DNA from: Arthrobacter sp. RIT-PI-e
Lineage (GTDB): Bacteria > Actinomycetota > Actinomycetes > Actinomycetales > Micrococcaceae
Direction of reading: 5' to 3'
Assembly: GCF_001187915.1 (NCBI RefSeq)
Contig: NZ_LGIU01000042.1
Span: 49,171-113,170, forward strand
DNA length: 64,000 nt
Shown here: positions 23,521 through 30,997 of the stretch, piece by piece
How the letters are laid out: each line of letters starts with the position of its first letter
How positions within the stretch are numbered: position 1 is the stretch's first letter
Position numbers and translations under genes: made by a program
Notes under the pieces: model-generated
What the model saw: the letters and a program-made list of their open reading frames with translations, nothing else
Told to the model about the DNA's origin: nothing
Databases searched by the model: none

Positions 23521-24991
23521 GGGCCCGGACCTGTGCCTCCTGCACGAGCTCCTCGCACGTGCGCACCACCACCGCACAGGCCTCCGCTGCCGTACGGGGG
23601 GTCAGCGGGTTCTCCGTGATGCCCCGCCAGCGGTACAGGTGCGCGAGCGCCGCCGCGCGGACGTCGTCCGGCGACGCGCCGTCGTCGAGCCCCAGCCGCA
23701 CACCCTGCGCGACGCCGGACCCGCCGATCAGCCGCTCCACCTCCGCCGCCTGTGCGGGTGCCAGCGGCACCGTGCGCGAGCGCAGCGCCGAGAGCAGCCG
23801 CAGTTCGCGGATCTCGTGGGCACCGGTGTGGATCTTCTCGACGGACGTCAGCAGTCCGGTGCTGCCGTCCCGCGGATGACTGCGCACAAGTGCCTCCACG
23901 CCGGTCAGCGCGGTGCGTGCCCGCAGCTGCGCGGCGCGCTCCTGGAACTGCTGGCCCATGAGCAGCAGGAGCTGGTCCAGCCCGCTCCTGCGCGCCAGTT
24001 CCCGCGCCAGGTCGGAGGCGGTGTGCACACTGCCCTGGAGGAGGGCGCAGGCCAGGCGGATGCCGAACAGGCCGAACCGCTCCAGCAGTGCCGCCCGCGC
24101 CTCCTGGCCCACGTCCGGGGAGAACTCGATGCGGACGAAGCGGTCCGCGGAGAGCAGCAGGCCCTCGCGTGCGGTGCGGTCCACCGCGGCCAGCAGCGCC
24201 AGCGCGTGGTACTCCTCCTGGCGGAGGGTGCGTGCGGTCTGGGCCAGCAGCCCGGCGATCGGCACCACCTCGAGCGCCAGCGCCCGCAGGGAGGGGTCCG
24301 CGCGGTAGCGGTCGGCGATGCTCCCCGCGGAGATGAGCGAGTCGATGCGGCCCGCCCCCACCTCGTCCGCCCGCGAGAGCACGGCGAGCGCGTTCACGGT
24401 GCCGGAGGTCCCCGCGCTGGTGTCCCGGAACGCCTCGAGGAAGTCGAGGTCCGAGGCGTGCAGGTGCCGCATCAGGTACACCACGGCGTCGGCCTCCGAC
24501 GGCGCGTCCTCCGGCGTGAGGAACGCCAGGCTCCGCTCCGAGACGTCCGAGGAGAGGGAGGCGATGCCCGGGGTGTCGATCAGGGTGAGGTGGCGCAGGC
24601 GCTCCGCCGGCCAGTCCACCACCAGGCGCCGCACCTCCTCGGCCCGCACGGACCCGAGCTCGAACTGCAGACGCCCGTCCACGCGACGCACGGGCAGGAG
24701 CACGGGCTCGCCCTCCAGCGGGTGCAGCGTGATGCGCGGGGTGGCGGCCCAACGGTACCAGGTGACGATCCGCGTGCACTCCCCCGTGTCCGTGGGGGCG
24801 ATCTCCTCACCGATGATCGCGTTGAGCAGGGTGGACTTCCCGGCCTTCACCATGCCTGCCAAAGCCACGCGGAGGGGCTCGCGCAACCGCACGGCGTACG
24901 TCTCGAGCTCCGCGCTCACCTGCGGATCATCCGCGTAGACGGCCAGGGCGTCCTGCCCCAGGGTGGCGACGGCCTCACCGGTGCCGCTCAT
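23513..24991 (-). CDS. Dynamin-like GTPase (IniC-like)
   Basis: 492 aa. GTPase domain with G1 GMVKAGKST (residues 46-54), a G2 Thr region (PTDTGECTR), G3 LIDTPG (137-142) and a G4-like LSRADE, where the canonical [NT]KxD is replaced by SRAD. The remainder is helical with Arg/Leu-rich repeats, as in bacterial dynamins. The mycobacterial counterpart IniC belongs to an operon induced by cell-wall inhibitors. The ATG overlaps the stop of the IniA-like gene (ATGA), so the two GTPases are coupled and probably act together at the membrane. No clear transmembrane helix is present in this one. Confidence 0.85.
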   Translation of the reverse strand: MSGTGEAVATLGQDALAVYADDPQVSAELETYAVRLREPLRVALAGMVKAGKSTLLNAIIGEEIAPTDTGECTRIVTWYRWAATPRITLHPLEGEPVLLPVRRVDGRLQFELGSVRAEEVRRLVVDWPAERLRHLTLIDTPGIASLSSDVSERSLAFLTPEDAPSEADAVVYLMRHLHASDLDFLEAFRDTSAGTSGTVNALAVLSRADEVGAGRIDSLISAGSIADRYRADPSLRALALEVVPIAGLLAQTARTLRQEEYHALALLAAVDRTAREGLLLSADRFVRIEFSPDVGQEARAALLERFGLFGIRLACALLQGSVHTASDLARELARRSGLDQLLLLMGQQFQERAAQLRARTALTGVEALVRSHPRDGSTGLLTSVEKIHTGAHEIRELRLLSALRSRTVPLAPAQAAEVERLIGGSGVAQGVRLGLDDGASPDDVRAAALAHLYRWRGITENPLTPRTAAEACAVVVRTCEELVQEAQVRAHA

Positions 24992-26862
24992 GCCCGGACC
25001 GCCGCGACCTCCGCCGCAGGGCCGGCGGGAGGCGCCGCGGGGGCGGGCGACGCCGGCAGCAGCGTCCGGGCCGCCCTGCGCAGGACGACGACGCCCCCGA
25101 TCTGCGCCCTCAGCTCACGGATGCGCTGCCCGCGGCCCTGGGCCCGGGACGACGACGCCCGCTGGGCCGCCGACACGGAGTCCGAGAGGGAACGGTGGTG
25201 CTCCTCGGCGATCTCCGAGAAGTGGTCGCGGGTCTCCCGCTGGACCAGGCGCAGGCGGTCCTTGAGCTGCTTGCCCACCTGGAACACGACGTCGTCGATC
25301 TGGCGGCGCACCAGGTTCTTCGCCTCGCCCTGCCGGCGCTTCAGCCGCGCCTCCTTGTCCTCCTTGTAGGCCTTCCGGCCGAGGAGCAGCCCCGCGCCCA
25401 CGGAGAGCGGGTTGATCAGCGACATCCCGATGATGCCGGTCAATAGGCCGAACATCAGCACCCCGCCGTAGGATCCGCGCATGCCGATCAGCACCTTGCC
25501 CGGCAGGCTCACCTTCCCGCGGTCGAGGTCGGCGACCTCCTCGACGGGCGCCAGCACGCCGTCGGTACCCGAGACCTGGAGCAGGGGCAGCGGCACGCCG
25601 TCCTTGGAGAACAGGCCCGCCACCTCCTCCGCCAGCCACTGTGCGCGCTCGTTGGTCCACACGAACGTGTCCGAGACGGCGGACGCCACACGCTGCTCCA
25701 GCCAGTCCGCGAACTGGTCCCACGTCTCCCCCGGATCGGCCGAGTCGATCGCGGCCTCCGCCTCGCGCTGGATCTTCCGCAGGCGGTCCCGGAGATCGTG
25801 CTCCATGTCCGAGATGAGATCGGACATGCCGTCGTTCAGCGAGGTCTGCCAGCGCGAGGACTTCCTGCGCTGCTGGTCCGCCCGCTCCTTGGTCTCCTCC
25901 AGCTCGGCCAGGAGGTTCTGCAGGCCCTCGGGGTTCTCCAGCGCGCTGAGCTCGGACTTCAGTGCGAGCTCCAGGTGATCCGCCGTGGAGAGCAGGTCCT
26001 GGGCCACGGACCGGCGCTGCAACGCCGCCGCCTTCCCCACGATCTCCTGCCGCAGGTACCGCACGAGCTCCGGGAAGCCGGACTCCTCGTTCAGCTCGGT
26101 GTCATTGGTCTTCGCGGCGTACAGCCGCAGATCCGAGGAGACCGGGATCAGCGGCGTGCCCGCGTTGCCACCCTGGTCCAGGTGCCCGCGGTCCAGCCCG
26201 GCCACGGTGCGCCACTGCGGGTAGAGATCGGTCTTGGAGAGCACGCAGGCCACGTTCGGCACGATCCGGGAGGCCTGCCTGAGGAAACGCAGCTCCGGCT
26301 CGGTGTACTCCTGGGAGGCGTCGGAGACCAGCAGCATGGCGTCCGCCGTGGGCAGCGCCGTCAGGGTGGTGAGGGCGTGCGCCGAGTCCAGGCCACCCAC
26401 CCCGGGGGAATCGATCACGGACAGGCCGTTGGCCAGCATCTTCCGCGGCAGCCCCACCTCGGCCGAGGCGAGGCCCTGCACGTTGCCCGGGTTCTCCTTC
26501 TCGGAGACGTAGCGGGCGATCTCCTCGAGCGGGATCCGGCGCCGCTCCAGCTCCGGTGCGCCGTCCTCCCCCCGGGTGCCGCCCTCGCGCGGTGCCACCA
26601 CGAAGGCCGACGCCGGGTCCCCGAAGCGCACCACGGTGGGCACGGAGGTGGCGATGTCGTCGTCCACGGGACACACCGGTGCGTTCACGAGAGCGTTGAT
26701 GAGCTTGCTCTTGCCCTGCTTGAACTCACCCACCACGATCACGCGGACATCGGGGTCGGCGAGGCGCTCGAGGGTCTGGCGGAGCCGCTGCGAGAGGTCC
26801 GGGCGGTCGCCCACCGCCACCAGCTCGAGAGCCTTCTCCACCATTGCGACCAGTTCACCCAT
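24988..26862 (-). CDS. Dynamin-like GTPase (IniA-like)
   Basis: 624 aa. G1 GEFKQGKS (45-52), G2 region DDIATSVPTVVRF, G3 DSPGVGG (151-157), G4 SKTD (209-212). A long helical middle (KSELSALENPEGLQNLLAEL, EETKERADQQRRKSSRWQTS) fits a dynamin stalk, and residues about 455-490 (GVLMFGLLTGIIGMSLINPL) form a membrane-inserting hydrophobic hairpin or paddle. In Mycobacterium IniA has been described as a membrane-fission dynamin linked to drug tolerance. ATG 26862 has GAGGGG upstream. It follows the iniB-like gene after an intergenic spacer with two hairpins. Confidence 0.9.
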   Translation of the reverse strand: MGELVAMVEKALELVAVGDRPDLSQRLRQTLERLADPDVRVIVVGEFKQGKSKLINALVNAPVCPVDDDIATSVPTVVRFGDPASAFVVAPREGGTRGEDGAPELERRRIPLEEIARYVSEKENPGNVQGLASAEVGLPRKMLANGLSVIDSPGVGGLDSAHALTTLTALPTADAMLLVSDASQEYTEPELRFLRQASRIVPNVACVLSKTDLYPQWRTVAGLDRGHLDQGGNAGTPLIPVSSDLRLYAAKTNDTELNEESGFPELVRYLRQEIVGKAAALQRRSVAQDLLSTADHLELALKSELSALENPEGLQNLLAELEETKERADQQRRKSSRWQTSLNDGMSDLISDMEHDLRDRLRKIQREAEAAIDSADPGETWDQFADWLEQRVASAVSDTFVWTNERAQWLAEEVAGLFSKDGVPLPLLQVSGTDGVLAPVEEVADLDRGKVSLPGKVLIGMRGSYGGVLMFGLLTGIIGMSLINPLSVGAGLLLGRKAYKEDKEARLKRRQGEAKNLVRRQIDDVVFQVGKQLKDRLRLVQRETRDHFSEIAEEHHRSLSDSVSAAQRASSSRAQGRGQRIRELRAQIGGVVVLRRAARTLLPASPAPAAPPAGPAAEVAAVRA

Positions 26863-26899
26863 GCTGCATCCCCTCGGACCTCGTTGTGGAACGCGGAAC

Positions 26900-26966
26900 G
26901 GCCCAACAGGAGATACTTCCCGTTGGGCCGGTCCGGTTCACCGTGCTACCGGTGGTGAGCCACCGG
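26900..26966 (-). promoter_or_regulatory. Two hairpins between the iniB-like and iniA-like genes
   Basis: GGCCCAAC/GTTGGGCC (26900-26907 with 26922-26929) and CCGGTGG-TGAG-CCACCGG (26949-26966) are both perfect. They lie in the 125-bp gap after the repeat protein and before the dynamin gene. They could act as partial terminators or RNA-stability elements that lower expression of the GTPases relative to the abundant repeat protein. Confidence 0.6.
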
Positions 26967-26987
26967 CACTGCGCTCACTGCTGGAAC

Positions 26988-28700
26988 TCAGTGTCCTTCT
27001 TCGACGACGACCGTGGTCTCGTTGTCGGAGAGGACGTCCACCGTGTTGTCGAAGACGAGCGTGTTGTCGTCGATCGAAGTGTACTGCTCGTCGTAGTTGA
27101 ACGAGTCGGTGACGACGACGTCGGTGTTCTCCGAGTAGTCCACGTACGAGTTGTCGGTGGAGTTGTCGGTGAGGGACTTGTCGTTGAACGAATCGGCGAC
27201 GGCGACCGCCACATCGGTGTCCACGACGGTGTTCTCCACGACCGAGTTGTCGGAGTTGTCCGAGTTGTCGTTGAAGGAGTCCGCGACGTCCACGTTCGTG
27301 TTGATCGACTCGTCGACGAAGGACTCCTCGTTGAAGGAGTCGCTGACGGCGACGTCGATGTCGGCGTCCACCGAGTTGTCGGTGTTCGTCGAGTTGTCCA
27401 CGTAGGACTCGTCCTTGAAGGAGTCGACGATCTCGACGTCGGCGTCCAGCGAGTTGTCGGTATTGAAGGAATCGGCGACGTCGACGTCGACGTCCGTGTT
27501 GATGGAGTTGTCCGAGTTGTCGGAGGCGTCCACGAACGAGGAGTTGTCGTTGCCCGAGTCGTTGACCGAGTTGTCGGCGTTCAGGGAGTCCTTGATGTCG
27601 ACGGCCACGTTGGTGGAGTTGTTGCTGTTGTCCACGAACGAGGAGTTGTCCGAGTTGTCCGAGTTGTCGGCGTTCAGGGAATCGGTCACGTTCAGCGAGT
27701 CCGTGATGGCGACGTTCACCGAGTTGTCGGAGTTGTCGGAGTTGTCGCTGTTGTCCGAGTTGTCGTTGCCCGAGTTGGTGAGCGAGTTGTCCGAGTTGTC
27801 GTTCAGCGAGTCCGTGATCACGGTGTTGACCGAGTTGTTCGAGCTGTCGTTGCCCGAATTGGTGTTGGTCACGGAGTTGTCGGAGTTGTCCGAGTTGTCC
27901 ACGAACGAGGAGTTGTCGGAGTAGTCGTTGCCGATGGCAACGCTTCCGTCGCCGCCCACGCTGACGTTGGTGGAGGCGTCGAGCGCGGTGTTCACGGAGT
28001 TGTCCACGGCCACGTCGCCGTTGGCGGCGACAGCGCCGTCGCCCGAGGCGACGAGGGAGTTGTTGTCGAACATCTGGCTGACGTCGCCGTTGGACCAGAT
28101 GTTCTGGTTCACGGAGTTGTCCACGATGGTGTCGCGGTCGTCGATGGTGTTCGAGGTGTAGGAGAAGTTGTTGACGATGTGCAGCAGCTGCTGGATCGCG
28201 TTGCCGTTGTCGCCGTCGCCGACGCTGGGGCCGCCCGGGGTCGTGGGAGCGTCGTCGTCGCCGCCGGTGCTGGCGCCGCCGTTTCCGCCGCCCTCGTAGC
28301 CTGCGCCACCGTTCCCACCGTGGCCGCCTGCACCACCGTTACCGCCTGCGCCACCGTTGCCACCCTGACCGGGGGCACCGACGCTCGGGGCGCCCGGCGT
28401 GACGACGGGGGCGCCGACACTCGGGGCACCCGTGACGGGGGCGGTGACGACGGGGGCGCCGATGGTGTTGCCACCGGTGCTGTAGGCACGCTCGAAGGAC
28501 GCGGCGACGGGGCCGGCGGCGCTGACGGGTGCGTAGTCGAGGACCACGGGGAGCACGGCGTCGACGTCGTCGGTGCAGACGCCGCCGAGGCCGGCTGCTT
28601 CGAGGGTGCCCTCGGGGTCGGCCATGAACGCGTTGGCGGCATCGGCGTCGCGGAAGAGGTTCATGAGGAATTCGAGGAGGCTGGTGGCCATGGTAGGCAT
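26988..28700 (-). CDS. IniB-like repeat protein (Gly-rich region plus Asn/Asp/Ser repeats)
   Basis: 570 aa. An IniB N-terminal domain (residues about 4-60; SLLEFLMNLFRDADAANAFM, ADPEGTLEAAGLGGVC) is followed by a Pro/Val segment (about 75-115), a Gly-Asn-Ala stretch (about 115-150) and, from about 256 to the end, imperfect repeats built from DNSDNS, DSFN and DSLN units. The repeat part is strongly acidic with only three Lys and no Arg. There is no classical signal peptide. Such a sequence could form a beta-solenoid or disordered polymer. It heads the GTPase genes of the ini-like operon; AAGGA eight bases before ATG 28700. Function of IniB proteins is not established. Confidence 0.88.
   Translation of the reverse strand: MPTMATSLLEFLMNLFRDADAANAFMADPEGTLEAAGLGGVCTDDVDAVLPVVLDYAPVSAAGPVAASFERAYSTGGNTIGAPVVTAPVTGAPSVGAPVVTPGAPSVGAPGQGGNGGAGGNGGAGGHGGNGGAGYEGGGNGGASTGGDDDAPTTPGGPSVGDGDNGNAIQQLLHIVNNFSYTSNTIDDRDTIVDNSVNQNIWSNGDVSQMFDNNSLVASGDGAVAANGDVAVDNSVNTALDASTNVSVGGDGSVAIGNDYSDNSSFVDNSDNSDNSVTNTNSGNDSSNNSVNTVITDSLNDNSDNSLTNSGNDNSDNSDNSDNSDNSVNVAITDSLNVTDSLNADNSDNSDNSSFVDNSNNSTNVAVDIKDSLNADNSVNDSGNDNSSFVDASDNSDNSINTDVDVDVADSFNTDNSLDADVEIVDSFKDESYVDNSTNTDNSVDADIDVAVSDSFNEESFVDESINTNVDVADSFNDNSDNSDNSVVENTVVDTDVAVAVADSFNDKSLTDNSTDNSYVDYSENTDVVVTDSFNYDEQYTSIDDNTLVFDNTVDVLSDNETTVVVEEGH
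26990..27932 (-). repeat. Coding tandem repeats encoding DNS-rich units
   Basis: About 940 bp of short imperfect repeats using GAC-AAC-TCG/TCC codons, seen on the plus strand as runs of GAGTTGTC. Different repeat copies alternate between DSFN/DSLN-type and DNSDNS-type units. The repetition is within one gene and in frame, and may allow expansion or contraction by recombination. Confidence 0.85.
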
Positions 28701-28797
28701 GGGATGATCCTTTTTCTCTGGTGAGCGAAGGGTGGATCGCTCGGCGTCGTTGCCGGGCTTGGTTCAAACGTAAGCGTGCTGTCCACCCGCCGGCATC

Positions 28798-28858
28798 GGG
28801 GGTGCACCCCCTATCCGCCGGCACCCCGTTAGGGGTTCCGGGCGAACACCGTTAGGGG
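28798..28858 (-). promoter_or_regulatory. Candidate activator sites upstream of the iniB-like gene
   Basis: The 167-bp gap before the iniB-like gene contains a perfect 14-bp palindrome GGGGGTGCACCCCC (28798-28811), and two direct copies of CCCCTAACGG on the minus strand (28826-28835 and 28849-28858, 23 bp apart). CCCCTATCCG at 28808-28817 on the plus strand resembles an inverted third copy. All lie about 100-160 bp upstream of the start. The LuxR-type regulator encoded immediately upstream is the natural candidate to bind here. Confidence 0.55.
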
Positions 28859-28867
28859 GTCACGGGG

Positions 28868-30997
28868 TCACGGGGTTGCGGAGGCCCGGGGGCCGGCCTC
28901 GCCCACGAGGACGCGGAGGCTCGCCAGGAGGTCCGAGCGCGTGGCCGCCCCGAGGCGCCGGCGGATCCGGGCCACATGGTGCTCCACGGTGCGCGGCGAG
29001 ATGAACACCTCCTCGCTGATCTCGCGGTAGGTACGCCCCTGCACCACGAAGTGGGCTATCTCGCGCTCACGCTCGGTGAGGACGGCCCGCGGACCCGCGC
29101 CGTCGACGGCGGTGGAGCGCTGCTCCCGCCGCGCCGACGCCCGCTGGGTGCCGGTGCGCGGCTCGTGCCGCTGCTGCTCCGCGTGCGTGCCGGGTTCCAG
29201 GACGGGTGGGGTCTCCGTGGCCGTCAGCCCCTGCGTACCCCGGCCCGGGGTGACCCGGAGGTCCCGGGCGCAGGCCAGCAACCGCGTCATGTCCTTCCGG
29301 TCGGCGGCCTTCGCGGCGGCGTGCCCGGCCAGCCGGGCGCCGTCCCACGCGTACCCCACGGAGGCGAGATCACGGGCCGAGGCCTCCACGAGGTCCGGGT
29401 CGGCGTTCCCTCCGAGCACCGAGATCCACGCCTTGCCGGCCGCGGCGAGGATGCCCGCCAACGGGTAGGCCACCGCCCCGCGGACCAGGGCCGCGGCGTG
29501 GGGCGCCAGGCGGGCGGGGCGTTCGAGCAGCAGCTCGGCCTGCACGGCGGACCAGCGCAGGGGCACGGACCAGAGCACGGGGTGACCGAGACGCTCGAGC
29601 AGCGCCCATGCCTCCTCGATGTGCGGCTGGAGCGTCTCCAGGGTCTTCAGGCGTGCGGCGGTGATGAGCAGCTCGCCGAGGGGCAGCAGCGTGAAGAGGT
29701 CCACGGACACGTGCAGCAGCGCCTCGCTGGCCCGCTGCCATGCCTGCACCTGGGCGCTCGTGTTCCCGGAGCGACGCGCCAGGCCCACGTGGAGTGCCTG
29801 CATCAGCAGTTCGTCCCGCGGCACGAGGGAGGGGACTGCCGACCGCGCCTGCTCGATGAACTCCAGTGCGGCGTCGTTCTCGTCCTGCAGCATGGCGGCC
29901 CAGGCGGCGATCAGGCACAGGCGCGGCCGTGCACTGCCCGTACCCTGGTGGCCCTCGAGTGCCTTGGTGGCCACGCTGCGGGCGGTCTCGGGTGTTCCCG
30001 CGAGGATGGCCACGAACGCGGCGAAGGCGGCCGGCGACTCCGTGCTCGGCAGGAGACGGCCGGAGGCGGTGAGGGTGTCCGAGGAGCGGATGAGGATGGG
30101 GAGGGCGTGGTGCGGCAGGGCATCCAGCGAGGCCAGGGCACCCTCGGCCAGCAACCGGGACGCGACGGCGGCGAGCGCCGGTGAGGCGGTGGCGGCCGAT
30201 TCGCGGGCCTGGGCGCGGGCTCCCCCGAGGGCGCCGGCGGCCAGGAGGGCCACGACGGCGAGCGGTTCGGTGCTCCCGGGGTGCTGTTCGGCGGCCCAGC
30301 GGTACATGTCCGCTGCCCGCGACATCATGCCGCGCTGTGCCCAGACCGCGGAGGAGACCCGCACAGCCCTGCGGAACCCGGGCAGTCCGCTGCCCGGCAC
30401 GTCCGGGGAGAACGGTGTGGCGGGTGGGGCTGCGAAGTAGTCGTCGAGGATGCGGCCGGCGGTGTCCAGCTCGCCCTGGGCGGCGGCGGCCTCGGCACGG
30501 GCCGGTGCCGTGGCGGTCGTGTCCGCTCCGGCGAGGAGGGCGAGGTCGAGGAGTTCGAGTGCCCGTGCGGGGTCCTCGGTGAGGGAGGCGGAGGCCTCCT
30601 GCTCGAGGACCCGGACGAGCCGCTCGTCCCGCACGCCGTCCGCGGCGAACCGGTGCGCGAGCTCCCCCAGGGGGATCCGGTTCTCGAAGTACTCGTCCAA
30701 GAGGGCCCGCTGCATCCTCCGGAGGTCGAAGGCGTCCGCGGCCAGGAGCACGGCATCGTGCACCTCCGGGAGCGGGCGGGCGTCCGCTCCGAGGAACCCG
30801 GCCTGCCGGGCCCGCTGCACGAGTGCGGGAAGCGGCTCACCGGCGGCGTGGGCCAGCGGTGGCAGCTGCCCCGGGATGCGGAAGCCGACGCTGAGTGCGA
30901 GCAGCACCTCGTGCAGGGCGGCGTCCTCGACGGCGAGCCGCGCCACGGCGATGTGCGGTACCACGAGGGCCGAGGGGCCGGGGTGCACGGGTGTCAT
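28868..30997 (-). CDS. LuxR-family transcriptional regulator (large, helical-repeat type)
   Basis: 709 aa from ATG 30997. A C-terminal LuxR/GerE HTH (about 635-695; LTEREREIAHFVVQGRTYRE, ISEEVFISPRTVEHHVARIR) follows about 600 residues of Ala/Leu-rich helical repeats like the TPR region of MalT/LAL regulators. Unlike LAL proteins, no Walker A motif is found at the N-terminus. A TGATG overlap links it to the hsp70-like gene if that gene's frameshift is corrected; as written, the two genes share one continuous frame. Position directly before the iniB-like promoter suggests it activates the ini-like operon, as IniR does in mycobacteria. Confidence 0.85.
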   Translation of the reverse strand: MTPVHPGPSALVVPHIAVARLAVEDAALHEVLLALSVGFRIPGQLPPLAHAAGEPLPALVQRARQAGFLGADARPLPEVHDAVLLAADAFDLRRMQRALLDEYFENRIPLGELAHRFAADGVRDERLVRVLEQEASASLTEDPARALELLDLALLAGADTTATAPARAEAAAAQGELDTAGRILDDYFAAPPATPFSPDVPGSGLPGFRRAVRVSSAVWAQRGMMSRAADMYRWAAEQHPGSTEPLAVVALLAAGALGGARAQARESAATASPALAAVASRLLAEGALASLDALPHHALPILIRSSDTLTASGRLLPSTESPAAFAAFVAILAGTPETARSVATKALEGHQGTGSARPRLCLIAAWAAMLQDENDAALEFIEQARSAVPSLVPRDELLMQALHVGLARRSGNTSAQVQAWQRASEALLHVSVDLFTLLPLGELLITAARLKTLETLQPHIEEAWALLERLGHPVLWSVPLRWSAVQAELLLERPARLAPHAAALVRGAVAYPLAGILAAAGKAWISVLGGNADPDLVEASARDLASVGYAWDGARLAGHAAAKAADRKDMTRLLACARDLRVTPGRGTQGLTATETPPVLEPGTHAEQQRHEPRTGTQRASARREQRSTAVDGAGPRAVLTEREREIAHFVVQGRTYREISEEVFISPRTVEHHVARIRRRLGAATRSDLLASLRVLVGEAGPRASATP

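Noticed and set aside
22623..24779. 718-codon minus frame across the TetR gene and the IniC-like gene
   Set aside because: Shadow frame; the real genes have clear domains in other frames.
26990..27932. CRISPR-like or tandem DNA repeats
   Set aside because: Repeats are in frame, coding, short and degenerate; no spacers or Cas genes.
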